A stretch of 64,000 bases of DNA from CBFFRJ01 sp051486985 (GCF_051486985.1 NZ_JAHVDV010000028.1:1-64000), one strand, 5' to 3'; shown: positions 1 to 8,972, numbered from the stretch's first letter. Numbers and translations: made by a program. Notes: a model not told the origin generated them from the letters alone.

Positions 1-2383
1 TGCCGCAGGCCATAAGACGCAGTATGACTACAACGCGGCGGGCGACCTCACCACCGTGATTCACCCGGACGGCAGCACACAGACCACGGAGTACGACGCC
101 GCCGGACGCCCGGTCAGCACCACGCAGGGCGGGCTGACGCGGCGGATGGCATACGATGCGGCCGGGCGCGTCAGCGGGCTGGTCAACGAGAACGGCGGCC
201 GCACAACCTTCACGTATGACGCGCTGGACAGGCGGGTGCAGGAGACCGGTTTTGACGGCCGGACGCAGCGTTACCACTACAGCGTCACTGGTCAGCTTAT
301 CTGCAGCGAGGATGAGGGCCTTGTGACCCGGTGGCACTATGATGCGTCGGACCGGCTCAGCCACCGCACCGTGGACGGTGAACCGGCAGAGCAGTGGCAG
401 TACGATGAGCGTGGCTGGCTGACGGAAACCAGCCATGTCAGTGAAGGCCATCGCGTTGCCGTGCACTACGACTATCATGAAAACGGTCGCCTGTGCCGCG
501 AGCGACAGACCGTCCATGCCCCGCAGACAGACGCCCTGCTCTGGCAGCACGTCACAAAACACGCCCACCACCACGGGCTGGCGAACCGGACCACCCCGGA
601 CCGTCTGCCACCCGTGGAATGGCTCACCTACGGCAGCGGTCATCTGGCCGGCATGAAGCTCGGGGAGACCCCGCTTATCAGCTTCACCCGCGACAGGCTG
701 CACCGGGAAACGCAGCGTGACTTCGGCACTTATGAGCAGAACACGCACTACAGCGCCTCCGGGCAGCTGCTGAGCCACACGCTCAGTGACCCGGTGCTGA
801 ACCGGGAATACGGCTATAACGACAACGGGCAGCTGGTACGCATCAGCCAGGAAAACGCGGACCAGCATTACCGGTATGACGGCACGGGGCGACTCGTCGG
901 TACACAGCACCCCGACCTGTTGCAGCGTTACGCCACCGACCCGGCCGGGAACCGTCTGGCTGACCGGGTCGCGCACCCCGCCCTGCCCGCCGTGTGGCCG
1001 GACAACCGTATCAGCGGGGATGCGGAGAGTTTTTACCATCATGACGGCCATGGCAGACTCACCGGGCGGGACGAGCGGATAATCCGCGACGGCGGCAGCC
1101 ACTGCCACCGGTATCACTATGACCACCAGCACCGGCTGGTGCAGTACACCCGCAGCCAGCAGGACCACACTCTGACCACCGCCCGCTACCTGTACGACCC
1201 GCTGGGCCGTCGCACCGGCAAAGTGGTACGCGAAACACCCCGTGACGGCCGCCCGGAGCAGGTCAGCCGCGTCTGGTACGGCTGGGACGGCGACCGCCTG
1301 ACCACCACGCAGACGGACACCACCCGCATCCAGACAGTGTACCTCCCGGGCAGCTTCACACCCCTGCTGCGCATCACAACCACCACGGATGAGCTGAACA
1401 AATCCCTGCGCCGCAGCCTGGCCGAAAAACTGCAGCAGGACGGCGGAGTCACCTTCCCGCCAGAGCTGGTCAGCCTGCTCGACCGGCTGGAAGGCGAACT
1501 GCGAAGCGGCAACCTCAGCGAACAGAGTCAGCAGTGGCTGGCACAGTGTGGTCTGACGGCAGAGCGGATGCAGAACCAGCTGGAACCGGTGCACACACCG
1601 CAGCGCACAATTCACCTGTACCACTGCGACCACCGCGGCCTGCCCCTGGCGCTCATCAACGGTGAGGGAAAAACAGACTGGTCAGCAGAATACGACGCCT
1701 GGGGGAATGTGCTCAGTGAAAATAACCCGCACAATCTGGAACAACACCTGCGCCTGCCGGGCCAGCAGTATGATGAAGAAACCGGGCTGCACTATAACCG
1801 TCACCGTTATTACGACCCGCGTCAGGGACGGTATATCACGCAGGATCCGATTGGGTTGATGGGAGGATGGAATTTGTATGCGTATCCTTTAAATCCCATT
1901 AGCTGGATTGATTCACTTGGGCTTGCATCTAAATATGGTCACTTAAAGAATGGTGGTTATGGAGCGAGACCTACCCCACCACCAAAGCCCAACCCGAGTA
2001 AACTGCCTGGCATAGCGGAAAAATTAATGCCGAAATATTCTATTGACCAGGCCAGCAGCGAGCCCAATGTTTTCAAAACATTTTTCACAGCATTCAGCCC
2101 TTACGACTACACACCGTATTGTAAAAAGTGGGTGAAACCAAATCTGACCTGTACACAGTGGGATGATCCCAACTATCCAGGGATGGATACAAAAACAGCA
2201 CGCGACTACCTGTCAAAGGAGGAGTGGCCAATAGATAAATTGCCTGCGGGATATACCTGTGCAGAGCCTTATTTATTCCCAGACCTTGATGACCCCGGAG
2301 GACCAGCAACGGCAGGGATAGATGATTTGTCTGAGTTATTTATTAAAGGAATGCAGAGAACAGGAAGAGGAGTAAGGAAATGA
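1..2383 (+). CDS. Rhs-family polymorphic toxin, 3' part (5' end outside window)
   Basis: Open from the first codon (phase begins at base 2), so the N-terminus lies upstream of the window. The visible ~790 residues are YD/RHS repeats of the G-x-x-x-x-x-Y-D-x-x-G-R type that build the beta-cocoon. The conserved end of the core follows (YNRHRYYD, ITQDPIGL, then DSLGL in place of the usual DPLGL). After that comes a variable C-terminal tip of about 150 residues (from about base 1925) that is more AT-rich, with a PPPKPNP linker and several Cys residues (YCKKW, LTCTQ, YTCAEP). Rhs proteins cleave off the tip as a toxin delivered to neighbouring cells, usually by T6SS. I do not recognise this tip's activity. 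The stop overlaps the next gene (ATGA), as in toxin-immunity pairs. Core assignment is firm; tip function is unknown. Confidence 0.93.
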   Translation, partial: AAGHKTQYDYNAAGDLTTVIHPDGSTQTTEYDAAGRPVSTTQGGLTRRMAYDAAGRVSGLVNENGGRTTFTYDALDRRVQETGFDGRTQRYHYSVTGQLICSEDEGLVTRWHYDASDRLSHRTVDGEPAEQWQYDERGWLTETSHVSEGHRVAVHYDYHENGRLCRERQTVHAPQTDALLWQHVTKHAHHHGLANRTTPDRLPPVEWLTYGSGHLAGMKLGETPLISFTRDRLHRETQRDFGTYEQNTHYSASGQLLSHTLSDPVLNREYGYNDNGQLVRISQENADQHYRYDGTGRLVGTQHPDLLQRYATDPAGNRLADRVAHPALPAVWPDNRISGDAESFYHHDGHGRLTGRDERIIRDGGSHCHRYHYDHQHRLVQYTRSQQDHTLTTARYLYDPLGRRTGKVVRETPRDGRPEQVSRVWYGWDGDRLTTTQTDTTRIQTVYLPGSFTPLLRITTTTDELNKSLRRSLAEKLQQDGGVTFPPELVSLLDRLEGELRSGNLSEQSQQWLAQCGLTAERMQNQLEPVHTPQRTIHLYHCDHRGLPLALINGEGKTDWSAEYDAWGNVLSENNPHNLEQHLRLPGQQYDEETGLHYNRHRYYDPRQGRYITQDPIGLMGGWNLYAYPLNPISWIDSLGLASKYGHLKNGGYGARPTPPPKPNPSKLPGIAEKLMPKYSIDQASSEPNVFKTFFTAFSPYDYTPYCKKWVKPNLTCTQWDDPNYPGMDTKTARDYLSKEEWPIDKLPAGYTCAEPYLFPDLDDPGGPATAGIDDLSELFIKGMQRTGRGVRK
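1484..1878 (+). repeat. direct repeat, copy A (end of rhs core)
   Basis: About 395 bp covering the end of the rhs core up to the toxin-tip boundary. The same sequence, nearly identical, recurs at about 3002-3397 with a constant offset of 1518 bp. Such a core-end repeat allows homologous exchange of toxin tips. Confidence 0.85.
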
Positions 2384-2961
2384 AACGCGTTATATTATTG
2401 CTGACAGCCCTCATTAATTTTGATTTGCAAGCGTCTTGTGAAATACAGCCTGAAAATCAAGTTTGCCTTACCATGTTTACTAAGAGCAGCATTGCTTCCT
2501 CATTTCCCGTTTTAAACGTTAAACCGGTATGGAAATGGTATCAGCGTGAAGATATAGGAGAATACTATTGGCAAACAGAACTGGGTACATGTAAAAATAA
2601 TAAATTTATGCCAAATAGCGCCAGGATACTAATTCGCCTTGGGTCGCTACGTATTAACGAAACTCCTCCAGCCGAAGGAGCCTTACAGGATTTGCTGGAC
2701 GCCGCCGATAAAATAGCTTTTTTCGATAACAGGTCTATTAATAAGGATGTGATGAGCCATATAAGAGGGGCATTTGTACAAAAAAAGAGCAGCGACCCGG
2801 CACAGTTGCTGGCAATCCTTGATAATTCAATCATGGTAAAATACTTCAAAGCGGAGAAGTCAACTTATGCCCGCATGACAGCACATCTTCCTGAGAAAAA
2901 TGAGTCTTACGAATGTGTAACGGAAATACAATATGGCGTGCTTCGTAGTGAAAGAAAATAA
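2380..2961 (+). CDS. candidate secreted immunity protein for the upstream Rhs tip
   Basis: 193 residues, starting in the ATGA overlap with the rhs stop, so translationally coupled to it. The N-terminus (MKRVILLLTALINFDLQASC) is a short basic start plus a hydrophobic stretch, consistent with a Sec signal peptide cleaved near QAS-C, which would place the product in the periplasm. The mature part has scattered Cys residues. No family is recognised. Position directly after an rhs toxin tip, small size and AT-rich composition match the usual Rhs immunity gene, and export would imply that the toxin acts in the periplasm or on the envelope. The immunity role is inferred only from position. Confidence 0.6.
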   Translation: MKRVILLLTALINFDLQASCEIQPENQVCLTMFTKSSIASSFPVLNVKPVWKWYQREDIGEYYWQTELGTCKNNKFMPNSARILIRLGSLRINETPPAEGALQDLLDAADKIAFFDNRSINKDVMSHIRGAFVQKKSSDPAQLLAILDNSIMVKYFKAEKSTYARMTAHLPEKNESYECVTEIQYGVLRSERK

Positions 2962-2995
2962 AATATATAACTGAGGAAATATACGTTAGACGCAG

Positions 2996-3815
2996 ATGTT
3001 GCGGCTGGAAGGCGAACTGCGAAGCGGCAACCTCAGCGAACAGAGTCAGCAGTGGCTGGCACAGTGTGGTCTGACGGCAGAGCGGATGCAGAACCAGCTC
3101 GAACCGGTGCACACCCCGCAGCGCACTGTCCACCTGTACCACTGCGACCACCGCGGGCTGCCGCTGGCGCTCATCAACGGTGAGGAAAAAACAGACTGGT
3201 CAGCGGACTATGACGCCTGGGGGAAGGTGCTCAGTGAAAATAACCCGCATCATCTGGTACAACACCTGCGCCTGCCGGGCCAGCAGTATGACGAAGAAAC
3301 CGGCCTGCATTACAACCGACACCGTTATTACGACCCCCATCAGAGGCGGTATATCACGCAGGATCCGATTGGGCTGGCGGGGGGGATGGAATTTGTACAC
3401 GTATCCGCTGGACCCGGTTATGGGGGTGGATCCGCTGGGGTTGTGGGCTTTTGCTATTCCAGCCATACTTGAAGGAATTAACTGGTTATTCTGGGGAAGT
3501 GCGGCAGCAGGTGGTGCTGTTTTAGCTACATCTGGGGATTCGGAGCAGTCCAAAACAAATACAGAAAGCCTAACGAAATGTGAGGAGAAAAAAACATGTC
3601 CACCATGTATTCCCCCTACAGGAACTATTTGTGTCGGCTCAATTCATACTGAGCATGATCATAAAGGTAAAAAACCACATTTTCACACCTATAAGATGAA
3701 TCAGAATCCCAAAAACTGTGAATGTAACTGGAATAAAAGAAAAAAAGATGAGCATACTTTAAACTCTCAACCGCCAGGAATTCAACCCTGTATAGCCTAT
3801 GGGTATAAGGTGTAA
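2996..3815 (+). pseudogene. displaced (orphan) Rhs core end plus toxin tip, frameshifted
   Basis: From base 3002 the sequence repeats the end of the upstream rhs core (offset 1518 bp), then diverges into a different tip. The core portion reads in one frame to DPIGLAGG, where a run of seven G (3379-3385) shifts the frame. With one G fewer it would read on as GGWNLYTYPLDP ... VDPLGL into a tip ending at 3815. The tip has a hydrophobic stretch (AIPAILEGINWLFWGSAAAG) followed by a Cys/His-rich part (CPPCIPPTG, HTEHDHKG, HFHTYK, CECNW). The paired His motifs suggest metal binding, but I do not recognise the fold. No convincing ribosome site precedes 2996. This looks like a silent tip cassette that could be swapped onto the intact core by recombination. 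Confidence 0.8.
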
Positions 3816-3817
3816 AG

Positions 3818-4336
3818 ATGGATGAATTAACTAACTACATATTGCTAGGCTTTGATGTTCGCCTGAATACAGATAGAATAAGAAGTGTAGATATTCTTGT
3901 TTGGCCACAAGCAGAAGATGTTATAAATAAACTATACAATCTGGGCTGTAAAGAAAATTTACTTCAACTCCTGGATTGTAGAGAGGATGAAATAGAAAGA
4001 GTAGTCGATAAAAATTCAATAGCTGTAGCTATTGCTGTTTCATCCGAAGGGTTAAAGAAAATGGAAGAAGTACTTTTTCACGATATGATAGAATCTCCTG
4101 GATCTCCAGTCTATCTACTGAACAGAGGATGGGAGTTTGCTGGTTATGATATCGCTGATGGAAATGGTTATTTCTCAATATTTGGGATTGATTCCTTATC
4201 ACCTAAAATGAACATTCCTACTAATCTTTTCTCTCTGAAAAAAGATGCCGATTTTTTTATAGAGCCTGCCTCTGAACTATATCCAGAGCATATACCCTTT
4301 GTAAACTTTGCGGTTTTTACATACACAAATAGATAG
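3818..4336 (+). CDS. candidate immunity protein for the displaced Rhs tip
   Basis: 172 residues, starting 2 bp after the stop of the displaced tip. It is acidic, with no signal peptide or membrane segment visible, so probably cytoplasmic. The tail contains a hydrophobic beta-like segment (FVNFAVFTYTNR). No family is recognised. Position and AT-rich base use, like the neighbouring cassette, suggest an Rhs immunity gene. Because the matching tip is frameshifted and lacks its own start, this gene may serve as stand-alone protection against siblings carrying the tip in active form. The role is inferred from position. Confidence 0.55.
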   Translation: MDELTNYILLGFDVRLNTDRIRSVDILVWPQAEDVINKLYNLGCKENLLQLLDCREDEIERVVDKNSIAVAIAVSSEGLKKMEEVLFHDMIESPGSPVYLLNRGWEFAGYDIADGNGYFSIFGIDSLSPKMNIPTNLFSLKKDADFFIEPASELYPEHIPFVNFAVFTYTNR

Positions 4337-4441
4337 TGTTTCGATAATAACCAGTGGCTTGTCAGGTTCAGATTAGTGCCGGAGCAGATGGAGGGACAAT
4401 TGGAACTGACGTATGGGTCCCAAAGGAAATCATTCTGGCCC

Positions 4442-4530
4442 TCACGGTCTGCCGCTGGCGCTGGCGAAGCGGGACAGCAGTGTGATGAGGAAACAGGGCT
4501 GTATTATAACCGGCACCGGTATTATGACTG
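4442..4530 (+). pseudogene. scrap of a third rhs core end
   Basis: Two pieces of the rhs core end can be read: H-GLPLAL at 4442-4461 and, in another frame, GQQCDEETGLYYNRHRYYD at about 4471-4530. The sequence that normally lies between them is deleted. Downstream to about 4610 there is no recognisable tip. It marks a further lost tip cassette. Confidence 0.75.
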
Positions 4531-4941
4531 CAGTATGGTAAGTGATTTCTCAACTGAAATTGTGTTGTTCTTAGGCAAGTTAAAACTAACATTAAATCTA
4601 ATAAGATAACGCCACTCCCGAAGTCATTTAATATTAAAAAATATTTTATGATCATCAATGCAATGGTACATTATAAAAAACATCCCTAAAAAAACTAAAA
4701 AGAAAAAGCACATTACCTTCTCGCCGTTAAAGACAATCAAGGTAAATTGTATAATACCTTTTAGGCAAATTTCCCAGTGAAATTAGTTTCAGGGCATTGC
4801 TAAGCGCATGTTACATAGAGGATCTGCTCGCAGCCTGCATCGCGCCTGGATTTCGCAGAGAAAAAAAAATTTTAATTCATGATCTTGCCCTACTGACTGC
4901 CGTTCCTATTGGTCCATGCTAAAACGCGATGAATCTTAAAA
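4531..4941. other. AT-rich spacer without a gene
   Basis: Between the last rhs scrap and the terminator before sprT I see no credible gene. The stretch is AT-rich with A-runs. In E. coli galP precedes sprT; no galP coding sequence is visible here. Confidence 0.5.
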
Positions 4942-4972
4942 AGCCTCACCCAACCCGGTGAGGCTTTCTCTT
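4942..4972. terminator. hairpin terminator upstream of sprT
   Basis: AGCCTCACC (4942-4950) pairs perfectly with GGTGAGGCT (4957-4965) over a 6-nt loop. An A-run lies on the left and TTTCTCTTG on the right, so it could work on either strand. It sits where the galP terminator lies in E. coli. Confidence 0.75.
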
Positions 4973-5007
4973 GCACTCCCCTGCTCGGCCCCCTATCCTC
5001 TGCCGGT

Positions 5008-5508
5008 ATGAAAACCACCCGTCTCCCCATCGCCACTCAGCAGGCCGTTATGCGTAGCCTGCGGGAAAAACTCGCCCTCGCAAACCATAAGCTGGAACGC
5101 AACTATCCTGAACCGAAGCTGCTTTACCAACAACGCGGCACGGCGGCGGGTACCGCCTGGCTCAATAGCTGGGAAATTCGCCTTAATCCGGTGCTTTTGC
5201 TGGAAAACGAGCAGGCATTTATCGATGAAGTCGTGCCGCATGAGCTGGCGCATCTGCTGGTGTGGAAGCATTTTGGTCGTGTCCCGCCCCACGGTAAAGC
5301 GTGGAAATGGATGATGGAGAGCGTGCTCGGCGTGCCCGCCAGGCGCACGCATCAGTTCGAGCTTGAGTCCGTTCAGCGCAATACGTTCCCGTATAAGTGC
5401 AAATGCCAACAGCACCAGTTAACCGTCCGCCGACATAACCGTGTGGTCCGTGGTGAAACGACTTATCGCTGCGTGCACTGCGGTGAAACCCTGGTGCCGG
5501 AGTGCTAA
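5008..5508 (+). CDS. sprT: SprT family zinc-binding protein
   Basis: 166 residues, close to the E. coli length (165). It contains the zinc-metalloprotease signature HELAH at residues 78-82 and a C-terminal Cys zinc ribbon (YKCKC ... YRCVHCGE), as in the SprT/Spartan-like family. Its function in enterobacteria is poorly defined, and a role in stationary-phase bolA-related regulation has been proposed. It is followed by endA, as in E. coli. The ATG at 5008 matches the family start (MKTTRLPIA). Confidence 0.95.
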   Translation: MKTTRLPIATQQAVMRSLREKLALANHKLERNYPEPKLLYQQRGTAAGTAWLNSWEIRLNPVLLLENEQAFIDEVVPHELAHLLVWKHFGRVPPHGKAWKWMMESVLGVPARRTHQFELESVQRNTFPYKCKCQQHQLTVRRHNRVVRGETTYRCVHCGETLVPEC

Positions 5509-5603
5509 TTACAAGAACCATTAAGAACGTTTTGTGCACCAACTGATTGCATCCCGGAACCGCTTCCGCTACGTTGCGCACTTCATTTGACAGGGAGTGC
5601 ACC

Positions 5604-6302
5604 ATGTTCCGTATCATCTTCTCTTTATTGTGGGTTCTTGTGGCCGTGCCAGCCTTTGCCGAGGGTATTAACAGCTTTTCTCAGGCCAAAGCGGCGGGCG
5701 TTAAAGTGAATGCAGACGTACCCGGCGATTTTTACTGCGGCTGTAAAATCAACTGGCAGGGCAAAAAAGGGGTCGTTGACCTGGCCTCCTGCGGCTATCA
5801 GGTGCGTAAAAATGAAAACCGCGCCAGCCGTATTGAGTGGGAGCATGTGGTTCCCGCCTGGCAGTTTGGTCATCAGCGCCAGTGCTGGCAGGACGGTGGG
5901 CGTAAGAACTGCGCCAAAGATCCGGTCTATCGCAAAATAGAAAGCGATATGCACAACCTGCAACCGGCGGTGGGTGAAGTGAATGCCGATCGCGGCAACT
6001 TTATGTACAGCCAGTGGAACGGCGGTGAAGGGCAATATGGTCGCTGCGAAATGAAGGTCGACTTCAAGGCTAAACTGGCCGAACCGCCTGCCCGCGCTCG
6101 TGGTGCAATTGCCCGCATCTACTTCTATATGCGCGATCAGTATCAGCTCACGCTCTCTCGTCAGCAGGCCCAGCTCTTTACCGCCTGGGATAAACTCTAC
6201 CCGGTGACCGACTGGGAGTGCACCCGTGATGCGCGCATTGCCAACGTCCAGGGCAACCACAACCCGTACGTGCAGCGCGCTTGCATGGCGCGAAAGAGCT
6301 AA
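5604..6302 (+). CDS. endA: DNA-specific endonuclease I, periplasmic
   Basis: 232 residues from ATG 5604, preceded by CAGGGAG. An in-frame upstream start exists at 5547 but would put extra residues before the signal peptide, so 5604 is preferred. The signal peptide is MFRIIFSLLWVLVAVPAFA. The mature enzyme carries the endonuclease I core (RIEWEHVVPAW, and DMHNLQPAVGEVNADRGN), a metal-dependent His-Asn nuclease that cuts double-stranded DNA in the periplasm, plus Cys pairs expected to form disulfides. Length matches E. coli EndA (235). Confidence 0.95.
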   Translation: MFRIIFSLLWVLVAVPAFAEGINSFSQAKAAGVKVNADVPGDFYCGCKINWQGKKGVVDLASCGYQVRKNENRASRIEWEHVVPAWQFGHQRQCWQDGGRKNCAKDPVYRKIESDMHNLQPAVGEVNADRGNFMYSQWNGGEGQYGRCEMKVDFKAKLAEPPARARGAIARIYFYMRDQYQLTLSRQQAQLFTAWDKLYPVTDWECTRDARIANVQGNHNPYVQRACMARKS

Positions 6303-6415
6303 CCTACACTAGCGGCAATTGTTAATCTGGTGCCGCCCTCCCCCTGAAGGCGGGGGGCACGGTCGCGCTACGGGTGAGAAGAAAGCACACCCCATTTCAT
6401 ACGGAACACTGAACT

Positions 6416-7147
6416 ATGCGTATTCCCCGCATCTATCACCCTGAACCTGTTCAGACAGGCGCTGAAATCGCCCTTGACGACGACGCCGCAAACCACGTGG
6501 GCCGCGTCCTGCGCATGGTTCAGGGGCAGTCTCTCCAGCTGTTTGATGGCTCAAACCAGGTGTTTGACGCACAAATCCTCCGTGCCGATAAAAAAAACGT
6601 TATCGTTAAAATCAGTCACGGTGAAGTCGACGATCGGGAATCGCCGCTGCATATTCACCTGGGGCAGGTCATGTCCAGGGGTGAAAAAATGGAATTCACT
6701 ATCCAGAAATCGATCGAACTGGGTGTAAGCCTCATTACGCCACTTTTTTCCGAGCGATGTGGCGTTAAACTGGATGCCGAGCGCCTGAATAAGAAGCTCG
6801 GGCAGTGGCAGAAAATTGCCATTGCCGCCTGTGAACAGTGTGGTCGTAACCGGGTGCCGGAAATTCGCCCGGCAATGGATCTCGAAGCCTGGTGTGCAGA
6901 AGAGGAAAACGGCCTTAAGCTTAACCTTCATCCTCGCGCCAGCCAGAGCATTAATACGCTGCCGTTACCGGTTGAGCGTGTACGCTTGTTGATTGGCCCG
7001 GAAGGCGGTCTGACCGCCGATGAGATTGCCATGACCGCACGTTACCAGTTTACTGATATTCTGTTGGGACCCCGCGTATTGCGCACTGAGACAACGGCCC
7101 TGACCGCCATCACCGCCCTGCAGGTACGTTTTGGCGATTTAGGTTAA
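6416..7147 (+). CDS. rsmE: 16S rRNA (uracil-1498-N3)-methyltransferase
   Basis: 243 residues, the same length as E. coli RsmE. It is a SPOUT-class methyltransferase that methylates U1498 of 16S rRNA in the assembled 30S subunit using S-adenosylmethionine. The knotted SAM site is visible near the C-terminus: LLIGPEGGLTADEI and LGPRVLRTETTALTAI. The N-terminal PUA-like domain starts MRIPRIYHPEPV. It precedes gshB by 13 bp, probably in one transcript. The 113-bp gap to endA holds a GC-rich imperfect palindrome (about 6329-6360) without a clear U-tract. Confidence 0.96.
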   Translation: MRIPRIYHPEPVQTGAEIALDDDAANHVGRVLRMVQGQSLQLFDGSNQVFDAQILRADKKNVIVKISHGEVDDRESPLHIHLGQVMSRGEKMEFTIQKSIELGVSLITPLFSERCGVKLDAERLNKKLGQWQKIAIAACEQCGRNRVPEIRPAMDLEAWCAEEENGLKLNLHPRASQSINTLPLPVERVRLLIGPEGGLTADEIAMTARYQFTDILLGPRVLRTETTALTAITALQVRFGDLG

Positions 7148-7160
7148 ACGGAGAAGCATA

Positions 7161-8108
7161 ATGATTAAGCTCGGCATCGTGATGGACCCCATCGCGCAGA
7201 TTAATATCAAAAAAGACTCCAGCTTTGCCATGCTGCTCGAAGCGCAGCGTCGCGGCTATGAACTGCACTACATGGAAATGGCAGATCTTTACCTTATCAA
7301 TGGTGAAGCCCGTGCCCGTACCCGTCTGCTTAGCGTCGAGCAAAATTACGACAAATGGTACGACTTTAGTAGCGAGCAGGAGATTGAGCTCGCCTCGCTG
7401 GATGTCGTGCTGATGCGCAAAGACCCGCCGTTTGATACCGAATTTATCTACGCGACTTACATCCTTGAGCGCGCCGAAGAGAAAGGCACGCTGATCGTTA
7501 ACAAACCGCAGAGCCTGCGCGACTGTAACGAAAAACTCTTCACCGCCTGGTTCCCTGAGCTGACGCCTGAAACCCTGGTCACGCGAAATAAAGCGCAGCT
7601 TAAGGCTTTCTGGCAAAAACATACCGATATCATCCTCAAACCGCTGGATGGTATGGGCGGTACCTCTATCTTCCGCGTGAAAGAGGGCGATCCTAACCTC
7701 GGCGTGATCGCTGAAACCCTGACCGAACTCGGCACCCGTTACTGTATGGCGCAAAACTACCTGCCAGCCATCAAAGACGGCGACAAACGCGTGTTAGTGG
7801 TCGATGGTGAGCCAGTACCGTACTGCCTGGCGCGCATCCCACAGGGCGGCGAAACACGTGGCAATCTGGCAGCCGGTGGCCGCGGTGAGCCGCGCCCCTT
7901 GACCGAGAGCGACTGGGCAATTGCCCGCCGTGTTGCACCGACGCTTAAAGCCAAAGGGCTGATTTTCGTGGGTCTGGATATCATTGGCGACCGTCTGACG
8001 GAGATTAACGTCACCAGTCCAACCTGCATTCGTGAAATCGAAGCGGAGTTCCCTGTCTCCATCACCGGTATGTTGATGGATGCCATTGAAGCGCGTCTGG
8101 CCAAATAA
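7161..8108 (+). CDS. gshB: glutathione synthetase
   Basis: 315 residues, as in E. coli. It ligates gamma-glutamylcysteine and glycine with ATP, the second step of glutathione synthesis in the cytoplasm. The N-terminus MIKLGIVMDPI is typical, and ATP-grasp elements are visible (LKPLDGMGGTSIFRV; GGRGEPRPLTESDW; FVGLDIIGDRLTEINVTSPT). ATG 7161 is preceded by a GGAG ribosome site. An ERIC element follows the stop. Confidence 0.97.
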   Translation: MIKLGIVMDPIAQINIKKDSSFAMLLEAQRRGYELHYMEMADLYLINGEARARTRLLSVEQNYDKWYDFSSEQEIELASLDVVLMRKDPPFDTEFIYATYILERAEEKGTLIVNKPQSLRDCNEKLFTAWFPELTPETLVTRNKAQLKAFWQKHTDIILKPLDGMGGTSIFRVKEGDPNLGVIAETLTELGTRYCMAQNYLPAIKDGDKRVLVVDGEPVPYCLARIPQGGETRGNLAAGGRGEPRPLTESDWAIARRVAPTLKAKGLIFVGLDIIGDRLTEINVTSPTCIREIEAEFPVSITGMLMDAIEARLAK

Positions 8109-8133
8109 TGATTAGGTGCATAACACGCTAAGC

Positions 8134-8316
8134 TATACCCTGAATAATTCGTCTTGCTGGCAGGCGGTAAGGCAGTGACAACTTCGTCAGATACGAATTT
8201 GAACCGCCAGAGGCTGCCGTGGTGAGGCCCTTAAACTCTCAGCCGCGTACTCTGGTAAGCGGCTGAGGTGAGCAAGGCGGGCCAACGCACCGGCAACGTG
8301 AAGTAGGACGGGTATA
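8134..8316. repeat. ERIC element (copy 1, divergent, long form)
   Basis: Terminal inverted repeats TATACCC (8134-8140) and GGGTATA (8310-8316) enclose a divergent ERIC central palindrome (CTCAGCCGC ... GCGGCTGAGGTGAGC). At 183 bp it is longer than the ~127-bp standard, as if the left arm carries an internal insertion. It fills most of the gshB-yqgE gap and will be transcribed if the two genes are cotranscribed. Confidence 0.8.
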
Positions 8317-8408
8317 TCGCATCCCCTTAAGTCTGGCAGTGACAGCGTGTTGCTTTCCCCGCATACTGGACTGCCGCTTTTTTGAACCAGGAAACAGAAC
8401 CTCTGACA

Positions 8409-8972
8409 ATGAATTTACAGCATCACTTTCTGATTGCCATGCCTGCTCTCCAGGATCCGCTGTTTCGCCGTTCCGTGGTTTACATCTGCGAATACAACGA
8501 CGATGGAGCAATGGGGCTTATCATCAATAAACCTCTGGAAAACCTGAAAGTTGAAGGGGTTCTGGACAAACTAAAAATTCACCCGGAGGAGCGCGATCCG
8601 GCGATCCGTCTGGATAAACCCGTGCTGTTAGGTGGGCCGCTGGCGGAAGACCGCGGCTTTATACTGCACACGCCGCCGAACAACTTCTCCTCCAGCATCC
8701 GCGTGTCTGATAACACCATCATCACCACATCCCGTGATGTACTGGAGACGATGGGCACCGCCAGTCAGCCAAAAGAGGTGCTGGTCGCTCTCGGTTATTC
8801 TTCCTGGGAGAAGGGTCAGCTTGAGCAGGAAATTCTCGATAATGCCTGGCTGACGGCCCCGGCAGATTTGAACATTTTGTTTAAAACGCCCATTGCCGAG
8901 CGCTGGCGTGAAGCGGCGAAGCTCATCGGGATTGATATTCTGACCATGCCCGGCGTGGCAGGACATGCCTGA
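8409..8972 (+). CDS. yqgE: UPF0301/AlgH family protein YqgE
   Basis: 187 residues from ATG 8409 (MNLQHHFLIAMPALQDP), the conserved family start. An in-frame ATG nine codons upstream (8382) is possible because AGGAAACAG lies between the two. It is a member of the AlgH/UPF0301 family with the GGPLAEDRGFILH motif; biochemical role unknown. It is coupled to ruvX through a TGATG junction at 8970-8974, as in E. coli. Confidence 0.93.
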   Translation: MNLQHHFLIAMPALQDPLFRRSVVYICEYNDDGAMGLIINKPLENLKVEGVLDKLKIHPEERDPAIRLDKPVLLGGPLAEDRGFILHTPPNNFSSSIRVSDNTIITTSRDVLETMGTASQPKEVLVALGYSSWEKGQLEQEILDNAWLTAPADLNILFKTPIAERWREAAKLIGIDILTMPGVAGHA

